A stretch of DNA of 64,000 bases from Staphylococcus sp. IVB6214 (GTDB lineage Bacteria > Bacillota > Bacilli > Staphylococcales > Staphylococcaceae): NCBI RefSeq assembly GCF_025558585.1, contig NZ_CP094723.1, positions 372,001 through 436,000 on the forward strand, given 5' to 3'. Within the stretch, counting starts at the first letter, position 1. Every line of letters starts with the position of its first letter. The notes under the pieces are model-generated. The model made no database searches, had not been told where the DNA came from, and saw only the letters and a list, made by a program, of their open reading frames with translations. Both the position numbers and the translations under genes were made by a program. This document shows, piece after piece, positions 19,540 to 29,270 of this stretch.

Positions 19540-20568
19540 ATGACATACCAAAAAAAGAGATGGTTTATCGCGTCTTTAATCATTTTGCTCGTCATAGCCG
19601 GTCTCGTTGCCGGCTATTTTTTTATTCATCAAAAAGGCCAACAAACAAAACATAAAGCAGCTGTTCAAAATAAAAATGTTGCGACATATACAGATATTAC
19701 ATATATGTCAGGATTACCGAATAGTCAATTAGATATTTTGATGCCGAACCGTGTGAACGCAAATGATAAGCTCCCTGTTATTTTTTGGGCGCACGGTGGT
19801 GGCTTTATCGCAGGTGATAAGCAATACAAGAATGCGCTACTGTCTCATATTGTAGAGAGAGGGTATGTAGTGGTGAATATAAACTATGCATTAGCACCCG
19901 AGTACCAATATCCAACACCATTGATTCAGATGCGTCATGCTGTTGACTTTATTAAGAAGAATGAACGTAACTTGCCTGTTGATATGAATCAAGTGATTAT
20001 TGGCGGTGATTCTGCAGGTGCACAGATTAACAGTCAGTTTGCAGCCATTCAAACAAATGCAGATTTAAGAAAGCAAATGGACTTCCCGCAACAATTGACA
20101 CCACAACAGATTAAAGGTGCCATATTTTTAGGTGGTTTTTATGATATGGAAACGGTGCGGGAGACAGAATTTCCACGTATTGATTTGTTTATGAGAAGTT
20201 ATACAGGTGTTAAAGACTGGGAGAACCAATTCAAAAAGATTACTGAGATGTCGACGGTAGAGCAGGTGACAAATGCGTACCCTGCTACGTATCTCTCTGT
20301 GGGGGATGCGGATCCATTCACAACGCAAAATGATACGTTTGTGAAGACATTGCACGCACACAATGTCCCTGTTGATACACATTTTTATGATGGGTCACAT
20401 AATCTAAAACACCAGTATCAGTTCCATTTGGAGAAACCCGAATCTAAGGAAAATATTCGACGTATATTGAGTTTTTTAAGTCGACATACGAAACAAACAC
20501 AGCGTGATATTTCTGAAGATAGCACACCACATACGGAACTTAATTTAAATCCTTATGATATGAATTAA
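19540..20568 (+). CDS. Membrane-anchored or secreted alpha/beta hydrolase (esterase)
   Basis: A 342-aa hormone-sensitive-lipase-type esterase. Residues 8-28 form an N-terminal membrane segment without a clear cleavage site, so the enzyme probably faces outward and stays attached. The oxyanion-hole motif HGGG is at 85-88 and the nucleophile lies in GGDSAG (S158). A likely Asp (GDADPF) and His (DGSHNLKH) complete the triad. The ATG at 19540 has AAAGGAAAG upstream; the in-frame TTG at 19501 is unlikely. Substrate unknown. Confidence 0.82.
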   Translation: MTYQKKRWFIASLIILLVIAGLVAGYFFIHQKGQQTKHKAAVQNKNVATYTDITYMSGLPNSQLDILMPNRVNANDKLPVIFWAHGGGFIAGDKQYKNALLSHIVERGYVVVNINYALAPEYQYPTPLIQMRHAVDFIKKNERNLPVDMNQVIIGGDSAGAQINSQFAAIQTNADLRKQMDFPQQLTPQQIKGAIFLGGFYDMETVRETEFPRIDLFMRSYTGVKDWENQFKKITEMSTVEQVTNAYPATYLSVGDADPFTTQNDTFVKTLHAHNVPVDTHFYDGSHNLKHQYQFHLEKPESKENIRRILSFLSRHTKQTQRDISEDSTPHTELNLNPYDMN

Positions 20569-20594
20569 TGGATGCACCTGTTCTACTAGGGGGT

Positions 20595-20748
20595 GAGACA
20601 TAATAAATTTGTGCTCTGGGAAGCTGATAAACGGTGTCCCAAAAGCAGGGTTTTCGGCAGAACTCCCACGATTTCGGCAAAATTTGAAAAGCAATTTTGC
20701 TCATCGTTCGGTTCTGCTCAAATCTTAAGCATTTTTGTCCCAACCTCG
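20595..20748 (+). repeat. Dispersed structured repeat, copy R2
   Basis: Full module A: GAGACATAATAAATTTG, then a 25-nt hairpin at 20617-20641 with arms TGGGA/TCCCA. A diverged module B follows, in which GCAGAAC pairs with GTTCTGC and an inner hairpin has arms AAAATT/AATTTT (20679-20698). It ends at the CAACCTCG common to other copies. It fills the gap between the esterase gene and graR. A spurious N-terminal extension of graR reads through it. Confidence 0.85.
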
Positions 20749-20856
20749 TACGAATGGGTGTTTATTTATTTGGATGTATCGCATAATTTTGTAAGACATT
20801 TGTCGATAAACACGCTATATTTAATGTATGTGATAGATGTGATTAGGGGGGATCTG

Positions 20857-21537
20857 ATGAAGATTCTATTAGTTGAAGATGATCAAACACTGTGTCAACA
20901 AATTACTGAAGCACTTGTACAGTGGGACTTTGAAGTGATTGCTGTGACAGATTTTAGCAGTATTTTACAAACATTCATAGATGTTGCACCACAAATTGTA
21001 ATTATGGATGTGACATTGCCGAAATATGATGGTTTTTACTGGACGAGACGAATTAGAAATCAATCCAATGTTCCGATTGTTTTTCTATCATCGAGAGATA
21101 ACCCGATGGATCAGGTGATGAGTATGGAGTTGGGAGCGGATGATTACATGCAAAAACCATTTCATATGCCTGTACTTGTTGCGAAGTTGCAAGCAATCTA
21201 TCGACGAGTGTACCAATACAATCAAGAAGCGAAACGGACAGTGATGTGGCAAGAGTGTGTTGTTGACCTAACGAGAGATTGTATTGAATATAATGATCAA
21301 TGTATCACACTGTCTAAAACAGAAATGTTAATTTTGGATGTCTTGTTGTCTAAAAAGAATCAAATTGTATCACGTGATGAGCTGATGACAGCATTATGGG
21401 AAGATGAGTCCTTTGTAAGTGACAATACGCTGACTGTGAATATCAATCGTCTACGTAAAAAGTTACGTGCATTTAATATGCAACAAGCCATTGAAACAAA
21501 AGTAGGAAAGGGCTACATGGCACATGAAACACTTTAA
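20857..21537 (+). CDS. graR: GraR response regulator
   Basis: OmpR-type regulator of cationic antimicrobial peptide resistance genes (dlt, mprF, vraFG in S. aureus). It is 226 aa, with a receiver domain carrying D51 (IVIMDVTLP) and the SSRDNPMDQVMSMELGADDYMQKPF segment almost identical to S. aureus GraR, then a winged-helix domain ending in VGKGYMAHE. AGGGGGGAT precedes the ATG at 20857; upstream in-frame sequence belongs to repeat R2. It overlaps graS by 14 bp. No graX lies upstream. Confidence 0.95.
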   Translation: MKILLVEDDQTLCQQITEALVQWDFEVIAVTDFSSILQTFIDVAPQIVIMDVTLPKYDGFYWTRRIRNQSNVPIVFLSSRDNPMDQVMSMELGADDYMQKPFHMPVLVAKLQAIYRRVYQYNQEAKRTVMWQECVVDLTRDCIEYNDQCITLSKTEMLILDVLLSKKNQIVSRDELMTALWEDESFVSDNTLTVNINRLRKKLRAFNMQQAIETKVGKGYMAHETL

Positions 21538-22543
21538 ATGGATAACGATTTGGTTGCGTGAACGTCATGTGTGGATATGGCTACTCATTTTATTAGATAT
21601 GATATTAATCAGTGCTAGCTATCTAGATGAACGTATGTCAATAGAAAGTGTCTTGTTTGTTTTCGGCTTACATGTGATCGTGGGCATTTTTTATTTGATT
21701 TTTACATATATTAAAGAGATAAAATTCTATGAAAAGTTGCATGAAGGCGTGAGTATTCGTGAAATACGACATCGTGATTATGCAGAAAGTCCATTTGAAA
21801 AAGTAGTCATGGATTACTTAGAAAATAACTTGAAGATACAGCAACATACCTTAGAAACACAACGGCATTGGCTAAATGTGAATGAACAATCTATGACAGA
21901 GTTTGTACATGATATTAAAACGCCTGTGACTGCATTGAAGTTACTCATTGAACAGGAACCGGACTTCAAAAGACGTCAACAATTAATGTATGAATGGTCT
22001 CGCATTGCGTATATGTTAGATCAGCAGCTGTTTTTATCACGACTCAATCACAAAGCACATGATATGTTTTTTGAAGTCGCTTCATTGCGACAATTAGTTG
22101 TTGATGAAGTACGAGAAACAAGACATATTAGTATGCGTAAAGGCATTGGATTTGAAATAGACGTAGCACCTGAGATCGAAGTTTATACGGATAAACGTTG
22201 GTTTAAAATGGTGATACGCCAAATTATTTCTAATGCGGTCAAATACACGATGTCAGGGGATATTGTTATTCGTGGCGTTATAGATGATGCACATGTTTCA
22301 CTGACGATAGAAGATCAAGGATGTGGTATTCCATCTCATGACTTACCGAGAATTTTTTCACGTGGATTTACAGGAGATGTACCTGAATCAGAAAATGCTT
22401 CCGGTATGGGATTGTATCTTGTAGATAGTGTCAAAGAGGCATTGGGACTAACAATTGATGTACAATCAGAAGTTGGTCAGGGGACAACTGTGACATTATT
22501 CTTTTCTAAACAGAATCAACACACACAACGCATGTCGAAGTGA
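21524..22543 (+). CDS. graS: GraS intramembrane-sensing histidine kinase
   Basis: Sensor kinase partner of GraR, 339 aa. Two membrane helices (about 16-33 and 44-62) flank a very short outer loop of about ten residues that is rich in acid (YLDERMSIES), as in S. aureus GraS, where acidic loop residues sense cationic peptides. The phosphoacceptor is H129 in EFVHDIKTP. The ATPase domain has N-box NAVKYT and G-box DQGCGIP and GMGLYLV motifs. It acts with the VraFG transporter in signal detection. Confidence 0.94.
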   Translation: MKHFKWITIWLRERHVWIWLLILLDMILISASYLDERMSIESVLFVFGLHVIVGIFYLIFTYIKEIKFYEKLHEGVSIREIRHRDYAESPFEKVVMDYLENNLKIQQHTLETQRHWLNVNEQSMTEFVHDIKTPVTALKLLIEQEPDFKRRQQLMYEWSRIAYMLDQQLFLSRLNHKAHDMFFEVASLRQLVVDEVRETRHISMRKGIGFEIDVAPEIEVYTDKRWFKMVIRQIISNAVKYTMSGDIVIRGVIDDAHVSLTIEDQGCGIPSHDLPRIFSRGFTGDVPESENASGMGLYLVDSVKEALGLTIDVQSEVGQGTTVTLFFSKQNQHTQRMSK

Positions 22544-22557
22544 CAAAATTGTCACAT
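22541..22557. promoter_or_regulatory. GraR-like binding palindrome upstream of vraF
   Basis: GTGACAA-AA-TTGTCAC is a perfect 7-bp palindrome overlapping the graS stop. Its core ACAAAATTGT (22543-22552) differs by one base from the ACAAATTTGT palindrome reported for GraR-regulated S. aureus promoters, including that of vraFG. A second inverted repeat (GCGTTT/AAACGC, about 22565-22589) follows. Confidence 0.65.
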
Positions 22558-22648
22558 GAGCCGTGCGTTTTGTTATATGATTCAAACGCAATAAACAGTG
22601 GGAACCGGTATGATAAATGTAACAAATACGAAAAGGAAGTGAAGCCAC

Positions 22649-23410
22649 ATGTCTATTTTAAATGCCAAACATGTGACAAAAGTATATGGAAATCATCATC
22701 AATCATTTGAAGTGTTGAAAGATATTAATCTCGAGGTGAAGCGTGGTGGCTTTGTATCAATTATGGGGCCTTCAGGGTCAGGTAAGACGACCTTACTTAA
22801 TGTACTCAGTTCCATCGATTATGTAACAAATGGCCAGATTGAAGTAAATGGTCAAGATATTACACGTATGTCGAATAAACAATTATCAAACTTCCGCAAG
22901 CAAGAAGTAGGGTTTATTTTTCAAGATTATAATGTGCTATATACATTAACAGTTCGTGAAAACATTATGTTGCCACTTTCAATTATGAATCTGAGTCGCT
23001 CTGAAAAAGAACGTCGTTATGAAGAGGTTACAGCAGCATTGGGAATTCAAGAAATGGGTAATAAGTATCCGAATGAAATATCAGGTGGACAAAAACAAAG
23101 AACAGCAGCTGCACGTGCACTCATCGGAAAACCAGCCATTATCTTTGCTGATGAGCCGACGGGAGCACTCGATTCAAAGAGTGCACAAGACTTGTTAGTT
23201 CGTCTTGAACAAATCAATCGTGATATGGGAACAACGATTGTGATGGTTACGCATGATCCTGTCGCAGCAAGCTATTCAGATCGTGTCATTATGTTGAAAG
23301 ACGGTCAAATCCATACGGAACTCTTTCAAGGAGATAAGACAACCGCACACTTTTATCAAGAAATTATTCACAATCAAAGTGTATTAGGTGGTGTCACTTA
23401 TGAGCTTTAA
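22649..23410 (+). CDS. vraF: VraF, ATPase of BceAB-type transporter
   Basis: A 253-aa MacB/BceA-type NBD with Walker A GPSGSGKT, signature ISGGQKQR and Walker [14 protein letters not shown]. VraFG is needed for sensing of cationic peptides by GraS. It follows graS by 105 bp with a GraR-like site in the gap, so it may have its own promoter as well as read-through from graRS. AAGGAAGTG precedes the ATG. Confidence 0.95.
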   Translation: MSILNAKHVTKVYGNHHQSFEVLKDINLEVKRGGFVSIMGPSGSGKTTLLNVLSSIDYVTNGQIEVNGQDITRMSNKQLSNFRKQEVGFIFQDYNVLYTLTVRENIMLPLSIMNLSRSEKERRYEEVTAALGIQEMGNKYPNEISGGQKQRTAAARALIGKPAIIFADEPTGALDSKSAQDLLVRLEQINRDMGTTIVMVTHDPVAASYSDRVIMLKDGQIHTELFQGDKTTAHFYQEIIHNQSVLGGVTYEL

Positions 23411-25307
23411 TCAAATTATTTTTAAAAACTTAGCACAAAATCTTAGACATTATGCCATATACCTTATCTCCATAATCATAAGCATTAGTATGTATTTTAG
23501 TTTTGTAACGTTAAAATATACAGACGAAGTGACGGAATCAGATGGTACAGAGATGTTAGCGAAAGCAGCAAGTATTGGTGACAAGTTCTTATTTATCATT
23601 ATTCTTTTCTTTTTAATGTACGCCAATCGTTTGTTTATTAAAAAGCGTGCAAAAAGTTTTGCCCTATTCCAATTGATTGGTCTTTCTCGTAAAGATCTCA
23701 TGCGTATGTTGGGTATTGAGCAACTGGCTATTTTTGTCTCAACAACCTTTGTCAGTATCATCATCGGTATTTTTGGTTCTCGTTTACTTCAACTTATTGT
23801 TAAAAAATTTATTCACATACCCATCGATATTAAAATGGGGATTCAATCTGAAGCGGTTGTTGCAACATTAGTGCTTGTGATAAGCGCATGGTTGTTAATT
23901 ATGGTTCAAAGCTTCACCTTTATTAGACGCCGTTCTATCGTCCAGTTAATGAGTGATGTACAAAAATCAGAAGCAACGACATTCCGCATCACATTGTGGG
24001 AAGTTATTTTCGGTATACTTGGTATAGGGATGATTGGATCAGGTTATTATTTATCAACAGTTATGTTTGAATCGAAATACTTAATAGGTGCGGTCTTTTT
24101 TGTGGCACTTGTCATTTTATTCTTAACAGTATTTGGTGCCTACTTTTTCTTTAGAAGTTTTGTGTCGCTTGTCTTTAAAACATTGAAGAAATTCAAAAAA
24201 GGAAATGTGACAGTAACAGATGTCGTGTTCACATCATCTATTATGCATCGTATGAAGAAAAATGCCTTTTCGTTAACACTGATTGGGATTATTTCAGCAA
24301 TTACAATTACCATTCTATCATTTGCAGCATTAGGTCAATCAAGTGTGCAAAAAAATGTAAATCTAACATCACCTTATGAATACACATATTTTGATACAAA
24401 TTCAGCAGAGAAATTTGAAGATGCTTTGAAAGAGAAAAACATTCCATACAAGAAATATACACAACACCTTATTGAAATGCCTATTAAAGGGAAAAAACAT
24501 AAATTAGGTGAATACTTTGATGTGACACCTCTTATGCGTGATTCAGAACTAGAAGAAATTGATGTTGCGGCAGGAGAAGTGCAATTTGTCAATATGTTTT
24601 CAATTACGCAAAAGGCTGTAAAGGTTGAAGAAGGGAATCAAGTCATCTTAGGTAAAGAGAATCACCAAAAGACATTAAAAGTGGATAAGATGACAAGTCA
24701 GAACTATATTGCTAACGACTTACTGTTTGGTTCGCCTGTTGCCGTTGTAGATGATGCAACGTATAAAGAACTTGAGCCAGCGAATGCAAATAACAAAGAA
24801 ATGCCAAAACGTTTGCAAATAGGTTTTGAATTAAAACAAGATAAGGCTAAGCATTTGGCGAATGAATTGAATGGGCAGTTCAATAAAACAAATCCATCAC
24901 CGCGTTCTGCTATTGAGAAAGAGTCTTTAGCGTTTGCAGGTATGTTTATTTTTGTGAGTAGTTTCTTAGGTATTGTTTTCCTTATAGCAGCTGGCTGTAT
25001 CATTTACATTAAGCAAATGGATGAGACGGACGATGAGATGCAGAACTATCAAATCTTACGTAAAATCGGTTACACACATCAAGATATGACGAAAGGTCTG
25101 GCACTTAAAACATTCTTTAACTTTGGCTTACCGCTTATTGTCGGATTATGTCATGCATACTTTGCTGCTAAAGCTTTTAATGTCTTAATGGACAGCCCGA
25201 ACTTGGTACCTGCATATATTATGATGGCCATTTATTCTGGTATTTATGCAGTGTTTGCATTGATTGCCTTTATACATGCTAAAAGAACGATTAAATTCAC
25301 AATTTAG
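23400..25307 (+). CDS. vraG: VraG, permease of BceAB-type transporter
   Basis: A 635-aa FtsX-type permease with ten predicted membrane helices and one large extracellular domain between helices 7 and 8 (about 320-520), the BceB layout. The domain is lysine-rich ([18 protein letters not shown] and similar), in keeping with the S. aureus loop implicated in peptide sensing. The ATG at 23400 overlaps vraF by 11 bp and is preceded by AGGTGG; an in-frame GTG at 23388 is less likely. A terminator follows. Confidence 0.93.
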   Translation: MSFNQIIFKNLAQNLRHYAIYLISIIISISMYFSFVTLKYTDEVTESDGTEMLAKAASIGDKFLFIIILFFLMYANRLFIKKRAKSFALFQLIGLSRKDLMRMLGIEQLAIFVSTTFVSIIIGIFGSRLLQLIVKKFIHIPIDIKMGIQSEAVVATLVLVISAWLLIMVQSFTFIRRRSIVQLMSDVQKSEATTFRITLWEVIFGILGIGMIGSGYYLSTVMFESKYLIGAVFFVALVILFLTVFGAYFFFRSFVSLVFKTLKKFKKGNVTVTDVVFTSSIMHRMKKNAFSLTLIGIISAITITILSFAALGQSSVQKNVNLTSPYEYTYFDTNSAEKFEDALKEKNIPYKKYTQHLIEMPIKGKKHKLGEYFDVTPLMRDSELEEIDVAAGEVQFVNMFSITQKAVKVEEGNQVILGKENHQKTLKVDKMTSQNYIANDLLFGSPVAVVDDATYKELEPANANNKEMPKRLQIGFELKQDKAKHLANELNGQFNKTNPSPRSAIEKESLAFAGMFIFVSSFLGIVFLIAAGCIIYIKQMDETDDEMQNYQILRKIGYTHQDMTKGLALKTFFNFGLPLIVGLCHAYFAAKAFNVLMDSPNLVPAYIMMAIYSGIYAVFALIAFIHAKRTIKFTI

Positions 25308-25341
25308 CCAATGGAACAATAGATTATCAGTATTTTGTAAC

Positions 25342-25380
25342 AATAAGACTGGGAGGTGCATATTTCCTAGTCTTATTTAT
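25342..25380 (+). terminator. Terminator after vraG
   Basis: AATAAGACT (25342-25350) pairs with AGTCTTATT (25369-25377), with a T-rich tail. It closes the graRS-vraFG unit. Confidence 0.75.
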
Positions 25381-25586
25381 TTTGACTTTTTGTTATATAA
25401 GTAAATAAAATGTTAAGGTTTTGTAAATTCGATTGTCGGCTGACGTAATATGTGATATTTTCAAATATAGGTAAAAAATCTGAATGAAAACAAGTGGCTT
25501 TTAGTCATTTGAATAAATAAACGGCAACTTGGTAACGATCATCACAATGAGAGTGATTGCCCGACTTGCTGAACGGAGGATTTAAC

Positions 25587-26204
25587 ATGATTAAGAAAAA
25601 AAAGGATAAGTTCATGGAGCGATTGGAAGATATGATCTTCAACCTAGATCGAGCGGCAGTAGAGTTCGGGAAGATGGACTTTAAGACGCACCTTGATTTA
25701 AGAACTTATGCTGAAAATATTAAGACGTATGAATCGCACGGTGATGATTTGATGCATCAAGTAATTACAGACTTGAACCAAACATTTATTACACCAATCG
25801 AACGTGAGGATATCATGGCACTATGTAATGCGATTGATGATGTGTTAGATGCGATGGAAGAAACGTCTGCCATGTTTGAAATGTACTCTATCGAATATTC
25901 AGATGAATACATGTTAGAATTTGTAGAAAATATCCAAAAAGCCATTGGTGAGATGAAGTTAGCCATTGGATTATTAACTGAAAAGAAATTATCACACATG
26001 CGTGTACATTCTATTAATATTAAAGAATATGAAACGAATTGTGATGGTATTTTGCGTCAATCAATTAAACATATCTTCAATAGTGAGATAGATCCGATTA
26101 CTTTGGTCAAAATCAAAGATATCTATGAGAGCTTGGAGAATATTGCTGACCGTTGTCAAACAGTCGCAAACAACTTTGAAACAATTATCATGAAAAATAG
26201 CTAA
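25587..26204 (+). CDS. DUF47/PhoU-like protein, partner of PiT transporter
   Basis: A 205-aa, all-helical, acidic protein of the DUF47 (PhoU-related) family, which usually sits directly before pit genes and is thought to regulate phosphate uptake by the transporter. Metal-binding-type acidic motifs such as ESHGDDLMHQ and the EREDIMALCNAIDDVLD segment are present. The ATG at 25587 has CGGAGGA upstream; the 10-residue longer frame lacks support. It is 13 bp before pit. Confidence 0.88.
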   Translation: MIKKKKDKFMERLEDMIFNLDRAAVEFGKMDFKTHLDLRTYAENIKTYESHGDDLMHQVITDLNQTFITPIEREDIMALCNAIDDVLDAMEETSAMFEMYSIEYSDEYMLEFVENIQKAIGEMKLAIGLLTEKKLSHMRVHSINIKEYETNCDGILRQSIKHIFNSEIDPITLVKIKDIYESLENIADRCQTVANNFETIIMKNS

Positions 26205-26217
26205 GGAGTCCTCACTT

Positions 26218-27219
26218 ATGGAGTATTTGATATTTGTAACGATTGCGATCGTTATATTTTCGTTGGTTTTTGACTTTATCAATGGATTTCATGACACAGC
26301 GAATGCAGTTGCTACGGCTGTTTCAACACGTGCATTGTCACCACGACACGCGATCTTTTTAGCGGCGATTATGAACTTTATCGGTGCGTTGACTTTCACA
26401 GGTGTTGCGTCAACGATTACGAAAGAGATTGTCAATCCATTCCATCTTGATAATGGATTAGTTGTCGTACTTGCGGCCATTTTAGCAGCGATTATCTGGA
26501 ACTTAGTCACTTGGTACTACGGTATTCCGAGTTCATCATCACATGCATTAATTGGTGCGATAGCCGGTGCAGCCATTGCATCAGCCGGCTCAATTAGTGT
26601 CTTACATTTACAAGGTTTTACTAAAATTGTCCTTGTATTAATTCTGTCACCTTTAATTGCGTTTGCTGTCGGTTTTACAATGTATTCAATTGTGAAGATT
26701 GTTTTTAAAAATGCGAATCTCGCACGTACAAATCGTAACTTCCGTGTTTTTCAAATTTTTACAGCAGCATTGCAATCATTCTCACACGGTACAAATGATG
26801 CACAGAAATCAATGGGTATCATTACAATGGCGTTAATCGTTGCGGGCATGCAAACAAGTGTTGAACCTGCATTATGGGTAAAAGTATCCTGTGCGGCGGC
26901 AATGGGTCTTGGTACAGCAGTCGGTGGTTGGAAAATCATCAAAACAGTGGGGGGTAATATTATGAAAATCCGTCCAGCAAATGGTGCAGCAGCTGACTTA
27001 TCATCTGCTTTAACGATCTTCGTTGCATCATCATTGCACTTCCCACTTTCTACAACACATGTGGTATCATCTTCTATCCTAGGTGTAGGTTCTGCCAACC
27101 GTATTAAAGGTGTGCATTGGAATACTGCAAAACGTATGATCGTAACATGGTTTATTACATTACCAATATCTGCTTTACTTGCAGCGTTAATTTATATTGT
27201 TTTAAATTTATTTTTCTAA
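26218..27219 (+). CDS. pit: PiT-family low-affinity inorganic phosphate transporter
   Basis: A 333-aa membrane transporter with about ten helices and the duplicated PiT signatures: N-terminal FDFINGFHDTANAVAT and C-terminal SFSHGTNDAQKSMGI. It imports metal-phosphate with protons. It pairs with the preceding DUF47 gene in a two-gene operon ended by a strong hairpin. Confidence 0.93.
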   Translation: MEYLIFVTIAIVIFSLVFDFINGFHDTANAVATAVSTRALSPRHAIFLAAIMNFIGALTFTGVASTITKEIVNPFHLDNGLVVVLAAILAAIIWNLVTWYYGIPSSSSHALIGAIAGAAIASAGSISVLHLQGFTKIVLVLILSPLIAFAVGFTMYSIVKIVFKNANLARTNRNFRVFQIFTAALQSFSHGTNDAQKSMGIITMALIVAGMQTSVEPALWVKVSCAAAMGLGTAVGGWKIIKTVGGNIMKIRPANGAAADLSSALTIFVASSLHFPLSTTHVVSSSILGVGSANRIKGVHWNTAKRMIVTWFITLPISALLAALIYIVLNLFF

Positions 27220-27222
27220 TAC

Positions 27223-27263
27223 AAAAGGATTGCGTACACAAAGCGTGTACGCAATCCTTTTTG
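27223..27263. terminator. Bidirectional terminator, pit / LysM-CHAP gene
   Basis: A 17-bp perfect inverted repeat (AAAAGGATTGCGTACAC at 27223-27239 and its complement ending 27261) with a 5-nt loop and A/T flanks lies between convergent genes. Confidence 0.9.
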
Positions 27264-27281
27264 CTTTAGTTATGAGTTGTA

Positions 27282-28154
27282 TTAATGAATATAGTTGTAG
27301 CTACTTGTTAATGAACCTGGAATTGTACGGTATCCTACTTGTCCTGGTGAAGTATTGTAGTTCATCTCTGATACTAAAATACTACCGTCTGGGTTGACAC
27401 GTTCAACATATGCAACATGCCCCATAGGACCTTCTGTCGTCTGCATAATGGCACCTACTTGTGGCGCATTGTTGACAGTGTATCCGTCAGAAGATGCAGC
27501 ACTTGCCCAGTTGCTTGCGTTCCACCAATATGTACTAATCGGTTGACCTGTTTCAGAACGACGATTGAATACATGCCATGTACATTGTCCCCAAGTGTAA
27601 AGATTACTTTGGTTCACAGAGGGTGTTTGTGTTTGTGTACTTGTTTGTACTGTTTGAACACCATTACCTCCTGCAGCAGCTGTATTGACATTTGATGTTG
27701 ATACAGCGCCAGATTGTCCTGGAATTTGTAATGTCTGATTAGGGTGGATAAGATAACTGCTCATCCCATTAGCGTTCATTAAGTCTTGAACGGTAACGCC
27801 GTATTGTGCTGCGATGATATCTAATGATTCACCTGCAACCACTTTGTGACCGTTGCCTGAAGTTTGAGTCGTCGTTACATTGTATGATGTTGTATTTTGT
27901 GTTTGAGCATTAGACTGTGCTGTCTCATTGCTCGCACTACCACCAATTGTCAATGTTTGACCAGGGAAAATCATGTTGTTAGAAAGACCATTTGCTTGTT
28001 TAATGGCATCTACTGTTGTGCCGTATTGTTCGGCAACTGTCCATAAAGAGTCACCTGACTGTACGGCGTGTTGTGTTGATGCTTGTGCATCTTGATGAGT
28101 AAGCACTGCGGCAGCCCCAGAAGTCACTGTCAGTGCGAATGCGAATTTTTTCAA
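27282..28154 (-). CDS. Secreted LysM-LysM-CHAP peptidoglycan hydrolase (Sle1/SsaA-like)
   Basis: A 290-aa secreted cell-wall hydrolase. It has a signal peptide (about 1-26, ending at DAQA), two LysM domains (about 28-71 and 105-148), a Ser/Thr/Gln-rich linker and a C-terminal CHAP domain. The catalytic Cys is in [10 protein letters not shown] and the His in [12 protein letters not shown]. It probably acts as an amidase or endopeptidase in cell separation and turnover. Sle1 of S. aureus has three LysM domains, so this is a shorter relative rather than a clear orthologue. A WalR-like site lies upstream. Confidence 0.9.
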   Translation of the reverse strand: MKKFAFALTVTSGAAAVLTHQDAQASTQHAVQSGDSLWTVAEQYGTTVDAIKQANGLSNNMIFPGQTLTIGGSASNETAQSNAQTQNTTSYNVTTTQTSGNGHKVVAGESLDIIAAQYGVTVQDLMNANGMSSYLIHPNQTLQIPGQSGAVSTSNVNTAAAGGNGVQTVQTSTQTQTPSVNQSNLYTWGQCTWHVFNRRSETGQPISTYWWNASNWASAASSDGYTVNNAPQVGAIMQTTEGPMGHVAYVERVNPDGSILVSEMNYNTSPGQVGYRTIPGSLTSSYNYIH

Positions 28155-28247
28155 AGTGTTGCCTCCTTATGTATTAAAACTTTATCGTTGATTGTTTCGA
28201 AATGTTATCTTTTACATAATATCAAAGATTATTTTAAATTTGTGGAA

Positions 28248-28264
28248 TGTTACGAATCTGTAAT
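28248..28264. promoter_or_regulatory. WalR-like box upstream of the CHAP hydrolase
   Basis: TGTTAC-GAATC-TGTAAT matches the direct-repeat consensus TGTWAH-N5-TGTWAH of the WalKR regulon, which includes many staphylococcal CHAP and LysM hydrolases. It lies about 95 bp upstream of the hydrolase start, read on the strand opposite to the gene. It is also 117 bp before the divergent BI-1 gene. Confidence 0.5.
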
Positions 28265-28380
28265 GAATTTAACATGTTGTACTCAATGTGATTTAGGGTA
28301 AAGTACTGTGAGATGTGACATACGTATGTTAAAGTAAATGTTACAATCAACAAGAAAGATGAAATATAAAGGAGATTTTT

Positions 28381-29016
28381 ATGAGTTCAAGTACAGAACA
28401 ACAGTCATCAGACTATAAACGATATGGACAAGTATGGTTATTCTTTATGTATTATTGGTTAATATTTGGTATTTCGGTATATTTTGGTCAGTATTTACCA
28501 GCGGAATGGCGTCAACCAATGTCTATCGGGTTAGCGATGCTCATTCTTATTACGATGGTCGTGCAACGTGCGCGTTTTAGTGGTCCAATCATTTCACATA
28601 TTTACACTATCGTTGCAGGATTATTATCTTATGCAACATTCATGTATTCATTTGCAAATCTAGGTGCACACACCTTTTTCATGATTGTGTTATTAGCAAT
28701 TACAGGGTTTGTCGTGTTTGGTGTCGTTGGCTTTTTTGTTATTCGTGACGCATCAAGTATGGGGAAATATTTATTTGTGACACTTATCGCGCTAATCTGT
28801 ATGAGTATTGTTGGCTGGTTTGTTCATATCCCTATGCTTTATACAGTTATTTCAGTTGTTGGGTTAGGTCTGTTCTTACTTTACACGTTATATGATTTTA
28901 ACCGATTGAAGCGGGGTGCCTTTGCGCCAAGAGAGATGGGGTTTAATTTATTTCTAAACTTATTCCGCATCATTCGCCACGCATTAAACTTAGCCCAAAA
29001 AGTAAAAAGATCATAA
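28381..29016 (+). CDS. Bax inhibitor-1 (BI-1/UPF0005) family membrane protein
   Basis: A 211-aa integral membrane protein with about seven helices. The TYTIVAGLLSYATFMYS-like helix, the IVGWFVHIP turn and the ending LYDFNRLKRG...RHALNL resemble the BI-1 family, whose bacterial members are proposed pH-sensitive calcium leak channels. Function here is unknown. AAAGGAGA precedes the ATG. It is divergent from the CHAP hydrolase and upstream of the TPP riboswitch. Confidence 0.65.
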   Translation: MSSSTEQQSSDYKRYGQVWLFFMYYWLIFGISVYFGQYLPAEWRQPMSIGLAMLILITMVVQRARFSGPIISHIYTIVAGLLSYATFMYSFANLGAHTFFMIVLLAITGFVVFGVVGFFVIRDASSMGKYLFVTLIALICMSIVGWFVHIPMLYTVISVVGLGLFLLYTLYDFNRLKRGAFAPREMGFNLFLNLFRIIRHALNLAQKVKRS

Positions 29017-29076
29017 AGATTTGATTCGATGGTCAGTTTTTAATATGATGATACTAGAGAACAATTAAATGGTTAA

Positions 29077-29176
29077 ATATCCACTGGAAGTGCCATATGA
29101 ACCGTTGGCTGAGATTGAAACGTATTTCAAAATTCCTGAACCTGATCCAGTTAGTACTGGCGTAGGAAAGTGGTTT
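29077..29176 (+). promoter_or_regulatory. TPP (THI-box) riboswitch
   Basis: The two conserved THI-box cores are present in order: TGGCTGAGATTG (29106-29117) and CCTGAACCTGATCCAG (29135-29150), followed by TACTGGCGTAGGAAAG. P1 is closed by CCACT (29081-29085) and AGTGG (29169-29173). A terminator hairpin follows at 29196-29236, then the thiazole operon. The layout predicts transcription attenuation when thiamine pyrophosphate is abundant. Confidence 0.93.
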
Positions 29177-29195
29177 TGCTTACGTATAAAATGTG

Positions 29196-29238
29196 AAGCT
29201 ACTTTTCTGCAGTGTGTAGAAGAGTAGCTTTTTATTTT
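29196..29238 (+). terminator. Expression-platform terminator of the TPP riboswitch
   Basis: AAGCTACTTTTCT (29196-29208) pairs imperfectly with AGAAGAGTAGCTT (29218-29230), followed by a T run. It sits 20 nt after P1 of the riboswitch and 33 nt before the tenI start. Confidence 0.85.
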
Positions 29239-29270
29239 TATCTCAAGTGGTGTTTGGAAAGGGGGGTTAC

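Noticed and set aside
20593..20856. 88-residue N-terminal extension of GraR
   Set aside because: The extension is repeat R2 read in frame. GraR is complete from 20857 with a good Shine-Dalgarno and matches the S. aureus N-terminus there.
27282..28154. Orthologue of S. aureus Sle1
   Set aside because: Only two LysM domains are present instead of three and the genomic place is next to pit, so I call it a relative only.
29070..29227. Small ORF starting ATG at 29070 (MVKYPLEVPYEPL...)
   Set aside because: The frame lies across the TPP riboswitch and its terminator and has no Shine-Dalgarno.
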